This document shows, one piece after another, positions 18,342 to 29,572 of a stretch of DNA of 64,000 bases. The translations under genes were made by a program, and so were the position numbers. The notes beneath the pieces were generated by a model. It was given only the letters and a program-made list of their open reading frames with translations. It did not search any database and was not told where the DNA came from. The DNA is from Nocardioides sp. (lineage in GTDB: Bacteria; Actinomycetota; Actinomycetes; Propionibacteriales; Nocardioidaceae), in the NCBI GenBank assembly GCA_002729525.1, contig PBYI01000008.1, positions 222,564 through 286,563 of the forward strand. The letters run 5' to 3'. Numbering within the stretch: the stretch's first letter is position 1; each line of letters begins with the position of its first letter.

Positions 18342-18647
18342 TCAGGAGCGGACGAGGCGCTTGATCGCGGCGGAGGCCTCGTCGAGCTTGGCCCGGGCCT
18401 CCTCCGGGGTGCCGTCGCGGGCGGCGTCGAGCACGCAGTGCTGCATGTGCTCGTCGACCAGACCGAGCGCGACGGCCTGCAGCGCACGGGTGACGGCGGA
18501 GACCTGGGTGAGGACGTCGATGCAGTAGGTGTCGGACTCGATCATCCGCGCGATCCCTCGCACCTGCCCCTCGATGCGCTTCATCCGACGCAGGTAGGCC
18601 TCCTTGTCACCCTCGTAGCCGGGCGTGACCGCGTGCTCGTGCTCCAT
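18342..18647 (-). CDS. csoR: CsoR-family copper-sensing repressor
   Basis: A 101-residue all-helical repressor of the CsoR/RcnR family. The Cys-His-Cys copper site is visible as CIDVLTQVSAV (first Cys) and EHMQHCV (His and second Cys). The N-terminal DNA-contact helix contains YLRRMKRIEGQVRGI. Apo-CsoR binds its operator and Cu(I) releases it. ATG 18647 is chosen because the frame upstream has no typical CsoR sequence. The operator and promoter directly precede it, and the start codon may coincide with the transcription start. Confidence 0.94.
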   Translation of the reverse strand: MEHEHAVTPGYEGDKEAYLRRMKRIEGQVRGIARMIESDTYCIDVLTQVSAVTRALQAVALGLVDEHMQHCVLDAARDGTPEEARAKLDEASAAIKRLVRS

Positions 18648-18653
18648 GCCTCC

Positions 18654-18681
18654 ACTATACCCACCTGGGGTATCCAGGCAA
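18654..18681 (-). promoter_or_regulatory. CsoR operator within the csoR-copZ-copA promoter
   Basis: Reading the minus strand, TTGCCT (18681-18676) - N16 - TATAGT (18659-18654) is a good promoter. The inverted repeat ATACCC-N5-GGGTAT (18657-18673), the familiar pseudo-palindrome of CsoR operators, fills the spacer and overlaps the -10. The csoR ATG is only six bases past the -10, predicting a leaderless transcript. Confidence 0.75.
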
Positions 18682-18775
18682 GCCCCTGACGAGGTCGATC
18701 GGCCCGAGGTCGAGACGCCGTGAGACGACAGGCGGCGGCGACCAGACTGCTCCCGCGAGGGGTCGGGCCCGGGCG

Positions 18776-18829
18776 CCTCGATACGCCCGGCCCCTCTCGT
18801 TCCTCGGGACCGGGCTACTCGACGAGCGG
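18776..18829. repeat. Actinobacterial intergenic inverted repeat at the HNH 3' end
   Basis: CCTCGATACGCCCGG at 18776-18790 is mirrored by CCGGGCTACTCGACGAGCGG at 18810-18829, with GCCCGG/CCGGGC as the perfect stem. This is the CTCGATACGCC...GGCTACTCGACGA type of dispersed repeat that I know from Nocardioides and relatives. Its right edge supplies the last codons (Leu-Val-Glu-stop) of the HNH gene. Confidence 0.55.
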
Positions 18830-20083
18830 CGGGGGGGGGCGGTCGTCGACCTCGAAGACCTGACCCATCGGGCCGGTCCAGACGAAGACGCCGTCGAATC
18901 GTCGTCGGTATCGCCAGCGGGCGTGGGTCTTCATCCGGTGGTGCGTCCGGCACAGCGGCGCGAGATTGGCGGTCGAGGTCGGCCCACCGTCGGCGTACTC
19001 GACGACATGGTCGATGTCGCAGCGCTCGGACGTGCTTTGGCAGTGCGGGAACACGCAGGTCGGGTGCAGCCGGCGGGCCTGGGCTGAGAGCTTCTCGGTC
19101 GGCGCGTAGGACTCCGTCGAGTAGTCGGCGCGGAGATCAAGCACGTCGCGGACGGTCACCTTCGCCGCCGCGGCGCACCAGCCGCGGATCTGGTCGACCG
19201 ACACGCTCACCGGCAGGCCGGGGCGGACGAATGCCTCGCAGGTCACCTGCCCGTTCACCACATTCACCACGAGCGGGCGTCGCCTAGCACTGTCGGTCTG
19301 GAGGTCGAGGGCGCCCTGACCGCGGGCGAGGTCGCCGAGGGCCTTCGCCCGGCGGACGCCGAGCGGGTCGTCGGAGTCCGCCTCCTTCAAGGCTGCCGCG
19401 CCGGCGCGGAGGGCGTCCTCGAGGTCGAGGGCGTCGTCGAGATCCAGGAGTGCATCGATCGAGACGAGGCCGTGCCGGGCGTTGTCGAGGTCGACGATGA
19501 CGTCGCGGTGGTCGGTCGGGTCCTCGGGCAGCAGGTCGGGGGCGAAGCGGACCATGGCCTCGTCCACTGTGCGGTCGATCTGCGCCAGCGTCGTCCGTGC
19601 GGCGGCCCAGGCGAGCTGGGCATCCACGTACGCCGCGCCGGCCTCGGGCAGCGTGCAGGTCGCGGCCGCGATCTTCCTCGCCTTCCACAACGGCAGGTCC
19701 AGGGCGGTGACGCGGGACCAGATGCGGGGCAGGCGGTAGCGCAGCTCGATCAGGTCCCCGACGTACCTCGAACCGGACTGGCGCGAGAGTCCGAGCGCGG
19801 CGGCGATCTCGTAGGCCTCGTCCTCCTCGACCACAGGAGCACCCGGCCCGGCGAGGTGGAGTGCCTGGGATCCGAACCTGTCGCGAGTCATCTCGTCGAG
19901 GTGGTCGTCGGCCCGCTCCTCGGCCGCGCGGTCCTCGGGGAGCTGGCGGGCGGCGACCCATTCCAGCACCGCCAGCGCCTTGTCGAGCTGGACCCGACGT
20001 TCGACGTCTGCAGCAGCCCTGACCGCGGCGACGAGACTGACCGGAGTCCGCTCGTTGTCGCAGGTCAGGAGCGCTTTTCGCAT
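18815..20083 (-). CDS. HNH endonuclease, DUF222/13E12-repeat family
   Basis: A 422-residue protein with the helical DUF222 region (residues about 40-260) followed by an HNH nuclease module near 340-395: CVFPHCQ (zinc Cys pair), DIDHVVEYADGG (catalytic Asp-His), NLAPLCRTHHRMKT. This family occurs in many copies in actinobacteria and behaves like a mobile or selfish gene; no host function is established. ATG 20083 gives the family's usual N-terminus. Nine consecutive Gs at 18831-18839 encode its terminal prolines and could slip. Degenerate intergenic repeats lie at both ends. Confidence 0.85.
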   Translation of the reverse strand: MRKALLTCDNERTPVSLVAAVRAAADVERRVQLDKALAVLEWVAARQLPEDRAAEERADDHLDEMTRDRFGSQALHLAGPGAPVVEEDEAYEIAAALGLSRQSGSRYVGDLIELRYRLPRIWSRVTALDLPLWKARKIAAATCTLPEAGAAYVDAQLAWAAARTTLAQIDRTVDEAMVRFAPDLLPEDPTDHRDVIVDLDNARHGLVSIDALLDLDDALDLEDALRAGAAALKEADSDDPLGVRRAKALGDLARGQGALDLQTDSARRRPLVVNVVNGQVTCEAFVRPGLPVSVSVDQIRGWCAAAAKVTVRDVLDLRADYSTESYAPTEKLSAQARRLHPTCVFPHCQSTSERCDIDHVVEYADGGPTSTANLAPLCRTHHRMKTHARWRYRRRFDGVFVWTGPMGQVFEVDDRPPPPLVE

Positions 20084-20166
20084 GTCCCGATTCTAGGTGC
20101 GACCACCGACAACCGGCCCTCGCGCGGAGGCACCGCTGTGGACAAGGTCGGCGGTCGGCCGGCGGG

Positions 20167-20205
20167 GGTTTCGACGCGGACTCACTGGCGTTCGCCCGGC
20201 TCAAT
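20167..20205. repeat. Degenerate intergenic repeat upstream of the HNH gene
   Basis: GGTTTCGACGCGGACTCACT begins a 39-base element ending in CCCGGCTCAA. It resembles the GGTTTCGAGACGC...CTCAACC dispersed repeat of actinobacteria. Together with the element at 18776-18829 it brackets the HNH gene. The match is from memory and imperfect. Confidence 0.35.
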
Positions 20206-20209
20206 CCCC

Positions 20210-21196
20210 TCAGGGGGCGGCAGCGCGGAGCTTCTCCAGCAGCGGGCCGGCAGCCTCGGCGAGGAAGCGGTCCTGGCTCTCGTCGCCGACCTGGACGAGG
20301 GCGATGTCGGTGAAGCCGGCCTCCCAGAAGGCCGACACGGACTCGACGATCTTGTCGAGGTCGGGGCCGCACGGGATGTTCTCGGCGACGTCCTCGGGGC
20401 GGACGAACTGCGTGGCGCCCGAGAAGCCGGCCGGGGTCGGCAGGTCCGCGTTGACCTTCCAGCCACCGGCGAACCAGCGGAACTGGTCGTGCGCGACCTC
20501 GGTGGCCCGGGACTCGTCGGGTCCCCAGCAGATCGGGATCTGCCCGATCGCGCGGGCGCCCTGACCGATCGGGGTGGTGCCGTCCGTGGCGTTCCACGAC
20601 TCGACGAGGTCGGCGCGCGGCTCGGTGGCGATCAGGTGGTCGGCGAGCGGCCCGAAGGTCTCGATCGCCCGGTCGCCGCCGACGGCCACGCCGATCGGCA
20701 CGGGCTGCTCGGGGAGGTCCCAGACGTGCGCCGACTCCACGTCGAAGTAGTCGCCGCGGTAGTCGACGACACCACCCTCGTGCAGCGCCCGGATGATCTC
20801 GACGGCCTCGCGCAGCATCTCCTGCCGCTGGCCGACCGCCGGCCAGCCCTGCCCGACGACGTGCTCGTTGAGGTTCTCACCGCTGCCGAGACCCAACGTG
20901 AACCGACCGTCGCTGAGCAGCTGCAGCGTCGCGGCCTTCTGCGCCACGACCGCCGGGTGGTAGCGCAGGATCGGGCACGTCACGTAGGTCATCAGCTCGA
21001 CCCGCTCGGTCACCTGCGCGACGGCGCCGAGCACGGTCCAGGCGTACGGCGCGTGGCCCTGCGAGGCGAGCCACGGCGAGTAGTGGTCGCTGGAGACCTC
21101 GAAGTCGAAGCCGGCGTCCTCGGCGGCCCGTGCGTAGCGCACCAAGTCCTTCGGACCGCTCTGCTCGGTCATCAACGTGTACCCGAAGTTCGTCAT
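20210..21196 (-). CDS. LLM-class F420-dependent oxidoreductase
   Basis: A 328-residue TIM-barrel flavin/F420 enzyme of the luciferase-like monooxygenase superfamily. It resembles the F420-dependent glucose-6-phosphate dehydrogenase-like subgroup: MTNFGYTLMTEQ, EVSSDHYSPW, RYHPAVVAQKAATLQLLSDGRFTLGLGSGENLNEHVVG, and the EIIRALHEGG helix. The GSGENLNEH loop is a cofactor phosphate-binding site typical of F420 users. Substrate unknown. ATG 21196 begins at the conserved first strand. It is downstream of the secreted PA14 gene (65-base gap) on the same strand but probably independent of it. Confidence 0.87.
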   Translation of the reverse strand: MTNFGYTLMTEQSGPKDLVRYARAAEDAGFDFEVSSDHYSPWLASQGHAPYAWTVLGAVAQVTERVELMTYVTCPILRYHPAVVAQKAATLQLLSDGRFTLGLGSGENLNEHVVGQGWPAVGQRQEMLREAVEIIRALHEGGVVDYRGDYFDVESAHVWDLPEQPVPIGVAVGGDRAIETFGPLADHLIATEPRADLVESWNATDGTTPIGQGARAIGQIPICWGPDESRATEVAHDQFRWFAGGWKVNADLPTPAGFSGATQFVRPEDVAENIPCGPDLDKIVESVSAFWEAGFTDIALVQVGDESQDRFLAEAAGPLLEKLRAAAP

Positions 21197-21261
21197 GCAC
21201 CCATCTCAGACCGACTCCAGCGGTCCGGGCACACCCGCCGTGACGACTCCCGAAGGGTGGG

Positions 21262-24909
<3,648 letters not shown>

Positions 24910-25068
24910 GGTCCACTACTCCCCACGAGGGCCCGTCGGTACGTCGGGACGCCGGGCGGGCCGCACCCGGCGTCACGACTGTAACGAGCGAGACCCCGCG
25001 GGCGTGACGGTCCAGAGCGGTCTCACGGCCGATGTTGACCGACTGTTGACCGCGCGTGGCCGTGCCGG

Positions 25069-25869
25069 TCAGAGCGTGGCGACCGAGCCCGAGTCGACGC
25101 GGTAGTTGGCGCCGTTGACGAACGACGCCCGCTGCGAGCACAGGAAGGTGATCACGTTGGCGACCTCCTCGGGGTCGCCACGGCGGCCGAGCTCCATGTA
25201 GGGCCGCTCCTCGTCGAGGAACGACTCGACGGCCTCGTCGAAGGAGACGTCGAGCTCGGCGGAGCGCTTCTCCATCATGGCGTCGGTCATCGGGGTGTGG
25301 ATGAACGCCGGGGACACGGAGTTCACCAGCACGCCCTCGTCGGCGTACGCCCGAGCGAGCCCGCGTGCGAAGGACAGCAGCCCGGCCTTGGAGGCGCAGT
25401 AGGGCAGCTCGTCGTCGTACGGCTGCACGGCGTCCTCGGAGTTGACGTAGACGATGCGGGCCCAGCCGTGGCTGCGCAGGCTCGGCAGGAACGCCCGCGT
25501 CACCCGGACCGCCGAGAGCAGGTTGGTGTCGAGCACGTCGACCCAGTCCTCGTCGGCGATCTCGTGGAACGCGCCCGTCGCGCCGGTGATGCCGGCGCCG
25601 TTGACGAGGATGTCGACGTCGCCGACCTTCTCGGCGACCTCGACGGCCAGCGCCTTCGCGGCCTCGTCGGTGCGCAGGTCGCTGGCCACGGTGACCGGTC
25701 GCGGCAGGTCGTCGGGGAGGCGCTCCACCGCCTCGTCGAGCTTGTCCTGGTCGATGTCGACCATCACCACCGAGACGCCCTCGCGGAGCAGCTGCTCGGT
25801 CGTGTGCCACCCGATGCCGCCCGCGGCGCCGGTGATGACTGCTGTCTTGCCGTTGATGCCCAGGTCCAT
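25069..25869 (-). CDS. Short-chain dehydrogenase/reductase
   Basis: A 266-residue classical SDR. The nucleotide-binding TGAAGGIG is at residues 12-19, followed by an Asp at the end of the second strand (VMVDID), which favours NAD(H) over NADP(H). NGAGITG follows, and the catalytic YCASK is near 160. ATG 25869 (MDLGINGKTAVITG) is preferred over longer frames because it begins just before the first strand. It diverges from the esterase gene with 70 bases between starts. Substrate unknown. Confidence 0.9.
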   Translation of the reverse strand: MDLGINGKTAVITGAAGGIGWHTTEQLLREGVSVVMVDIDQDKLDEAVERLPDDLPRPVTVASDLRTDEAAKALAVEVAEKVGDVDILVNGAGITGATGAFHEIADEDWVDVLDTNLLSAVRVTRAFLPSLRSHGWARIVYVNSEDAVQPYDDELPYCASKAGLLSFARGLARAYADEGVLVNSVSPAFIHTPMTDAMMEKRSAELDVSFDEAVESFLDEERPYMELGRRGDPEEVANVITFLCSQRASFVNGANYRVDSGSVATL

Positions 25870-25939
25870 GCCTGCAAGAGCACCACTCCGGGCCGCGTCG
25901 CCACAGCGCCTCTCGGGTGATCTGCGAGAGGGTGAGGGC

Positions 25940-26836
25940 ATGGCCAGCCTCCCGATGGACCTCGCCGCCGCAGCCTCCCGCCTGGTGCCCCACGCCGTGG
26001 TCGGGCACGTCTTCACACACCCGCCGCGGAGGCGTCCGGGCGTGCCCTGGTGGGTCCGCCGTGGGTACGACGTGCACACGTCCGGCGACGAGGCGTGCCC
26101 CGTGCACTCGGTGTCGCCCCGCGGCGCCGCGGCGGACGACGTACGGCGTGAGCTGGTCTACCTGCACGGTGGCGCCTACACGCTGCAGGACTTCCACTGG
26201 GGGTTCCTGACCCGCTTCGTGAAGCGGGGCTGGACCGTCCACCTGGTCGACTACCCGCTCGCACCCGAGCACACCGTCGACGAGACGGTCCCGGAGGTGC
26301 TGGCGGCGTGGCTGGCGCTGCGGGCCCGCACCACCGGACCGCTGCACCTGGCCGGCGACTCCGCCGGTGGCGGGCTGTCGCTGGTGCTGCTCCAGCAGCT
26401 GCGCGACGCCGGCCTGCCACTGCCGGACGGCACCGTGCTGCTGAGTCCCTGGGTCGACCTCGTGCTCGACGACGAGGAGACCCTGGCCGAGGCGGCGAGC
26501 GACCCCGTCCTGCCGCTGGCGGGCCTGCGCGGCGCGGCCCGCCTGTACGCCGGCGAGCGGCCGCTCGACGACCCGCTGCTCTCCCCGCTGCTCGGCGACC
26601 TCTCCGGCCTCGGCCGGGTGCAGGCCTGGGTCGGCACCCGCGAGCAGTTCGGGCCGCAATGCCACCGGCTCGCCGACCGCGCGGCCGAGGCCGACGGCAC
26701 CGACCTGACGCTGCACGTCGTCGAGGGCGGCGTGCACGACTGGGTGCTGGTGCCGGTGCCCGAGCAGGGGCGGACGATCGAGGCGATGCTGGCGTTCTGG
26801 GACGAGGTCGCCCCTGACCCGCCTGCCCCCGCCTGA
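25940..26836 (+). CDS. Alpha/beta-hydrolase esterase, hormone-sensitive-lipase family
   Basis: A 298-residue esterase. The oxyanion-hole motif HGGAY and the nucleophile elbow GDSAGGG are the HSL signatures; the acid is likely the Asp in AASDPVLPL and the base the His in GGVHDWVL. The family hydrolyses short to medium acyl esters. ATG 25940 has GAGGGTGAGGG just upstream. It diverges from the SDR gene, sharing a 70-base control region. No signal peptide is evident, so it is cytoplasmic. Confidence 0.87.
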   Translation: MASLPMDLAAAASRLVPHAVVGHVFTHPPRRRPGVPWWVRRGYDVHTSGDEACPVHSVSPRGAAADDVRRELVYLHGGAYTLQDFHWGFLTRFVKRGWTVHLVDYPLAPEHTVDETVPEVLAAWLALRARTTGPLHLAGDSAGGGLSLVLLQQLRDAGLPLPDGTVLLSPWVDLVLDDEETLAEAASDPVLPLAGLRGAARLYAGERPLDDPLLSPLLGDLSGLGRVQAWVGTREQFGPQCHRLADRAAEADGTDLTLHVVEGGVHDWVLVPVPEQGRTIEAMLAFWDEVAPDPPAPA

Positions 26837-26883
26837 GTCCCCACCGGGCCGGCGCGCGCCCCGACCTGGGACGAGACCGCGCC

Positions 26884-26954
26884 GGAACGGTCGCGAAACA
26901 TGCCCGACGCGGAGTTACAACACGACCGCATTCCATCCGCAACCAGTCGGAAAC
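26884..26954 (+). promoter_or_regulatory. Two GlnR-like boxes before the Nit1C operon
   Basis: GGAAC-GGTCGC-GAAAC at 26884-26899 and GCAAC-CAGTCG-GAAAC at 26939-26954 both fit GNAAC-N6-GAAAC. They resemble the actinobacterial GlnR site (GTNAC-N6-GAAAC) except at one or two positions of the first half. They are 55 bases apart, 24 and 79 bases upstream of the first gene. GlnR control would suit a nitrogen-starvation cluster. Inferred only from the motif. Confidence 0.45.
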
Positions 26955-26977
26955 ACCCGCGGCGGAGCGTTGCCGCC

Positions 26978-27814
26978 ATGCCCGCCGCCCTCCCCGACGC
27001 CCACGACGCGCACCGCCACATCGGCGCGCTGCCGGCGTACCCGTTCTACGGCGGCCCCGCGATCACGCCGGACCTCACCGCCACCGCGACGGTGAAGGAG
27101 TTCCTGGCGACGCTGGACGCCGAGCGCGTCGAGCGGACCCTGGTGCTCCCCAACTACGGCGTCCCCGACCCGCAGGTCTCCTTCGACCTCAACCACCTCG
27201 CGCTCGAGGCCGCCCAGACCGACGAGCGGGTGCGCTGCGGCCTGTGGGTGTCGCCGAAGGCCTCCGACGCCGCGCGCAACGACGCCGCCCTGGCCCTCGT
27301 CGGCGAGTCGGGCGTGGCCGCCCTCAAGACGAGCTTCCTGCTCGGCGGCGACGTCGACGACCCCGACTGCGCCGAGCAGCTCCACCGGATCTTCACGACC
27401 GCCGCGGAGCACGACCTGGTCGTGCACGTGCACACCTCGCCCGGCGCCGCCTCCGACGTCGACCGGATCGGTCGGCTCGTCGAGACCTACGGCGACGAGA
27501 CCAAGATCCACCTCGTCCACCTCGGCGGCGGGATGAGCGGCCACATGAAGCTCATCGGCGGCCGGCTCTTCGACTGGATCGAGGCCGGCAAGCAGGTCTA
27601 CACCGACACCAGCTGGGCGATCGGCTTCGCCCCGCTGTGGCTGGTGAGTGAGATCGAGCGCCGAGGCGTCGGCCACGACCGCGTCCTCTTCGCCACCGAC
27701 ACCCCCTGGGGCGACTACGCCGGCGAGCACGCCCGGCTGGCCGCGGCCGCCGGCGACGGCGACCTGGCCACCGCCTTCTTCCACGACAACTTCGAGGCCC
27801 TCTACGGCACCTGA
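26978..27814 (+). CDS. Amidohydrolase-2 family protein, first gene of Nit1C operon
   Basis: A 278-residue TIM-barrel amidohydrolase (Amidohydro_2). Metal ligands are DAHRHIG near the N-terminus (His-x-His type), HVHTSPG and HLGGG in the middle, and the late DTPWGDY aspartate. Relatives hydrolyse or decarboxylate small ring or acyl compounds. ATG 26978 has GGCGGAG at 26961-26967; an upstream ATG at 26900 overlaps a regulatory box and gives an atypical N-terminus. It precedes the Sll0783-type gene by 91 bases on the same strand. It is not among the core Nit1C genes I know, so its role is inferred from position. Confidence 0.78.
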   Translation: MPAALPDAHDAHRHIGALPAYPFYGGPAITPDLTATATVKEFLATLDAERVERTLVLPNYGVPDPQVSFDLNHLALEAAQTDERVRCGLWVSPKASDAARNDAALALVGESGVAALKTSFLLGGDVDDPDCAEQLHRIFTTAAEHDLVVHVHTSPGAASDVDRIGRLVETYGDETKIHLVHLGGGMSGHMKLIGGRLFDWIEAGKQVYTDTSWAIGFAPLWLVSEIERRGVGHDRVLFATDTPWGDYAGEHARLAAAAGDGDLATAFFHDNFEALYGT

Positions 27815-27905
27815 GCCGACGGTCCCGAAGGACGGCGTCAGCGTCGACGCCAGCACGGCACGACCACCAGCCCGCCCAGCACACCCAGCCACAGGAGCGA
27901 TCCGC

Positions 27906-28442
27906 ATGTCCGAGACCCCCGCCGACCTCGACGCCCAGATCAAGGCCAACATGGAGGCCTCGCTCGCCGAGGTCCCGCACCCCTCCCAGCCAAAGGGCAC
28001 GAACCTCTACGGCAGCACCAAGATCTTCCCCGACTTCCAGGCCGAGGACGGGGAGTCGTACTTCACCCTCGTGCACGGCATCCCGCACGAGAGCTCGGTG
28101 AGCTTCGTGGCCGTCCTCCAGGCGACCCGCGCGCTGCGCAAGGGCTTCGAGTCGGCGATCTACTTCTACGGCCCCGGCGCCCTGGCGTGCATGGACACCC
28201 GCGGCTTCCCGACCACCGGCGACGTCGCCTTCCCGGGCAACCAGAACCTCAACGACTCCATCAAGACCTTCATCTCCGAGGGCGGCACCGTCTACTGCTG
28301 CCGCTTCGGCATGGCGCTGCACGGCTGCCGCGAGGAGGACCTCATCGAGGGCGTCGTGCCCGCGCACCCGCTCGACGTGCAGGACGCGGTCATCTACTAC
28401 GCCCGCAAGGGCGCTGTCATCAACTCCACCTACAACCTCTGA
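27906..28442 (+). CDS. Nitrogen-starvation response protein, MSMEG_0572/Sll0783 family
   Basis: A 178-residue protein of the DsrE-like MSMEG_0572/Sll0783 family. It carries the conserved SYFTLVHGIPHESSVSFVAVLQ start, the YFYGPGALACMDTRGFP loop, GGTVYCCRFGMALHGC with three cysteines, and the YYARKGAVINSTYNL end. In Synechocystis the sll0783 locus is induced by nitrogen starvation and affects polyhydroxybutyrate accumulation; the biochemical role is unknown. ATG 27906 follows CAGGAGCG at 27893-27900. It is the second gene of the Nit1C-type operon, followed 14 bases later by the radical SAM gene. Confidence 0.92.
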   Translation: MSETPADLDAQIKANMEASLAEVPHPSQPKGTNLYGSTKIFPDFQAEDGESYFTLVHGIPHESSVSFVAVLQATRALRKGFESAIYFYGPGALACMDTRGFPTTGDVAFPGNQNLNDSIKTFISEGGTVYCCRFGMALHGCREEDLIEGVVPAHPLDVQDAVIYYARKGAVINSTYNL

Positions 28443-28456
28443 GAGCAGGCCCCACC

Positions 28457-29572
28457 ATGGCTGCCCCGCTCCCCGCCGAGCACGAGCCCGACCGCCCCGC
28501 CCCGCGCGGCACCCGGGTCGACGTCGCCATCCGGGGGATCCGGCTCCTCGACGCGCCCGTCTCGCGGCGCGCCGGCGCCGGACCCAGCGACGACGGCCAC
28601 GTGCTGCTCGACGGGGTCGGGGCGGCCGTGCCGCTCAACCCCCGCAGTCCCTACTCCGTGCGCGGCGGTCGCCTGCTGCTCGACGGCGCCGACACCGGCA
28701 TGGGCGTCGAGACCGTCGCCCGGCCCCGCTTCTACGACCTCGCCACCGCCGACGGCACGCCGTACGAGCAGATCGCCCGCCTGCACTCCGACCGGGTGCT
28801 CGCCACCACGGTCGTGCAGACCTGCGCGCGGTACGACGAGCGCGAGCGTTGCCGCTTCTGCGCGATCGAGGAGTCGCTCGCCCAGGGCTCCACGGTCGCG
28901 GTGAAGTCCCCCGCCCAGATCGCCGAGGTCGCCCGCGCCGCGCACGACCTCGACGGCGTCACCCAGATGGTGATGACCACCGGCACCTCCCGCGGCCGCG
29001 ACCGCGGCGCCACCCACCTGGCCCGGTGCGTGCGTGCGGTCAAGGAGGTGCTGCCCGACCTGCCGGTGCAGGTGCAGTGCGAGCCACCGGGCGACCTCGC
29101 GTCGATCGCCGACCTCAAGCAGGCCGGCGCCGACTCGATCGGCATCCACGTGGAGTCACTCGACGACGACGTCCGGCTGCGCTGGATGCCCGGCAAGGGC
29201 TCGGTGCCGATGGACGAGTACCGCGCCGCCTGGCGCGAGGCGGTCCGCGTCTTCGGCTGGAACCAGGTGTCGACGTACGTCCTGGTCGGCCTCGGCGAGG
29301 ACCCCGACGAGCTGGTCGCCGGCTGCGAGGAGCTGATCGCGATGGGCGTCTACCCGTTCGTGGTGCCGTTCCGCCCCCTCGCCGGCACGCTGGCCACCGA
29401 CGTCGACGGCGTGCCCGCTCCCCCGCACGAGCTGGTGTACGACGTGACGACCCGCGTGGCCGCCGCCCTCCGCCGGGCCGGCATGCACGGCGCCGACCAG
29501 GCTGCCGGCTGCGCCGCCTGCGGTGCCTGCTCGGCGCTCGGCGCCTGCGGCGAGCAGGGAGCCTCGGCATGA
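28457..29572 (+). CDS. Radical SAM protein, MSMEG_0568 family
   Basis: A 371-residue radical SAM enzyme of the Nit1C cluster. The cluster-binding cysteines are in the segment CARYDERERCRFCAIE: spacing C-x8-C-x2-C rather than the usual C-x3-C-x2-C, a known feature of some subgroups. The barrel continues through MVMTTGTSRGRDRG and HVESLDDDVRLRWMPGKGS. The C-terminus ends in a second cysteine-rich motif (CAACGACSALGACG), perhaps an auxiliary cluster. The reaction is unknown. ATG 28457 is right after the previous gene; its stop overlaps the next start (ATGA). Confidence 0.9.
   Translation: MAAPLPAEHEPDRPAPRGTRVDVAIRGIRLLDAPVSRRAGAGPSDDGHVLLDGVGAAVPLNPRSPYSVRGGRLLLDGADTGMGVETVARPRFYDLATADGTPYEQIARLHSDRVLATTVVQTCARYDERERCRFCAIEESLAQGSTVAVKSPAQIAEVARAAHDLDGVTQMVMTTGTSRGRDRGATHLARCVRAVKEVLPDLPVQVQCEPPGDLASIADLKQAGADSIGIHVESLDDDVRLRWMPGKGSVPMDEYRAAWREAVRVFGWNQVSTYVLVGLGEDPDELVAGCEELIAMGVYPFVVPFRPLAGTLATDVDGVPAPPHELVYDVTTRVAAALRRAGMHGADQAAGCAACGACSALGACGEQGASA

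Noticed and set aside
16308..18689. A 793-codon plus-strand frame opposite copA/copZ/csoR
   Set aside because: It crosses three clear minus-strand genes and their operator.
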